The translations under genes were made by a program, and so were the position numbers. Below are positions 6,021 through 6,359 of a stretch of DNA of 6,359 nt, piece by piece. Numbering within the stretch: position 1 is the stretch's first letter; the number at the start of each line of letters is the position of its first letter. The notes under the pieces are model-generated. The model made no database searches, was not told the DNA's origin, and was given only the letters and a program-made list of their open reading frames with translations. The stretch is from DATHWB01 sp040902855 (GTDB taxonomy: Bacteria > Actinomycetota > Acidimicrobiia > Spongiisociales > ZC4RG35), in contig JBBDWN010000043.1 in assembly GCA_040902855.1 (NCBI GenBank), positions 1 to 6,359 of the forward strand, written 5' to 3'.

Positions 6021-6359
6021 CTACTGCCCCCCGGGTACCACGAAATCCCCCGCCGCGACATCGCGTCGCGGATCGAGGAACTCGCAGATAGCCTCCCATG
6101 CCTGGGCCGCCGCGGGATGGGGACCGACTCTCGGGATCTTCCATGGAACCCCGACAGACGGATCGATCAGGAACGAATGGCCGGCCCCGTCGAACGTCCG
6201 GACGGCGGCGTTCGGATGTGTCGCGAGCGAACTCATGTCGTTGTCGTCATTTTCGGTCGGGACGACGAGGAGATGAAGGACTGATTCGTCCAATGCCGTT
6301 GCCACCGGCTCCCGATACCCTCGTGCCGTGCGCCTTCGTGTCGTCCTTGCTGTTCTTGC
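6021..6359 (-). CDS. C-terminal part of an alpha/beta hydrolase-like protein, partial or truncated
   Basis: The frame is open from the TAG at 6021-6023 to the window edge, giving 112 visible codons. The segment from 6305 resembles the end of dienelactone-hydrolase or other alpha/beta-hydrolase proteins. It has a strand LHLLVVPTENDD, where an Asp would be the triad acid, then AVRTFDGAGHSFL with the likely catalytic His, then a C-terminal helix (AAAQAWEAICEFL). The nucleophile elbow (GxSxG or GxCxG) would lie further upstream and is not seen. The 18 codons beyond 6305 are odd: rich in Arg and Thr, with AGA, AGG and CGA codons and about half G/C in third positions. They look unlike coding sequence here. 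A GTG at 6303-6305, with GGGAG 3 nt upstream, could start a 94-residue remnant. The gene may therefore be intact beyond the window or a truncated fragment. It precedes the transporter by 9 nt. Confidence 0.65.
   Translation of the reverse strand, partial: ARTARTTRRRTARGYREPVATALDESVLHLLVVPTENDDNDMSSLATHPNAAVRTFDGAGHSFLIDPSVGVPWKIPRVGPHPAAAQAWEAICEFLDPRRDVAAGDFVVPGGQ
6328..6359 (+). CDS. Possible start of a divergent gene with a signal peptide, cut by the window edge
   Basis: From GTG at 6328 the plus strand reads M-R-L-R-V-V-L-A-V-L: a short basic start followed by a hydrophobic run, as in a secreted or membrane protein. No Shine-Dalgarno site precedes it. However, TACCCT (6316-6321) fits the TANNNT -10 pattern and ends 6 nt before the GTG, the spacing expected for a leaderless actinobacterial transcript. 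Only ten full codons are visible, and the opposite strand is also open here, so this is tentative. Confidence 0.22.
   Translation, partial: MRLRVVLAVL

Noticed and set aside
4810..6144. A 444-codon minus-strand frame overlapping the transporter
   Set aside because: Its translation is Arg/Gly-rich and lacks membrane helices. The transporter frame in the same place has twelve helices and MFS motif A.

Overview
This is a GC-rich, densely packed stretch of bacterial chromosome. The GC-rich codon use, GTG and TTG starts, stop/start overlaps and a tRNA gene with an encoded CCA suggest a high-GC Gram-positive organism (Actinomycetota, possibly an acidimicrobial or similar environmental lineage). 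That placement is inferred from style and gene content, because the window has no marker gene that fixes the taxonomy.

Every confidently called gene is on the minus strand, so transcription runs from high to low coordinates. In that order they are: the C-terminal part of an alpha/beta-hydrolase-like gene (6021-6305 or beyond), an MFS transporter (4833-6011), a 104-nt spacer, a cytochrome P450 (3532-4728), a 90-residue membrane protein (3263-3535), leucyl/phenylalanyl-tRNA--protein transferase Aat (2592-3266), a tandem-domain universal stress protein (1690-2544), a membrane-bound PAS histidine kinase (106-1677) and a CAU-anticodon tRNA (9-85). A weakly supported plus-strand gene may begin at the far right edge (6328).

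From P450 to kinase the genes look like one operon. The P450 stop overlaps the membrane-protein start (GTGA), the membrane-protein stop overlaps the aat start (ATGA), and the next two gaps are 47 and 12 nt. The only real intergenic space, 4729-4832, lies in front of the P450. It carries a perfect 18-bp palindrome, a repeated half-site close to the P450 start codon, and several back-to-back inverted repeats in the presumed leader. This is the best place to look for control of the operon.

The gene mix combines an oxygenase and transporter with protein-turnover (Aat) and stress/sensing functions (Usp, kinase). I see no sign of a defence system, CRISPR array, transposon or phage. The points worth following are the palindromic control region, the P450-membrane protein-Aat coupling, the Usp-kinase pair without a response regulator in view, and the apparent truncation of the hydrolase at the right edge.
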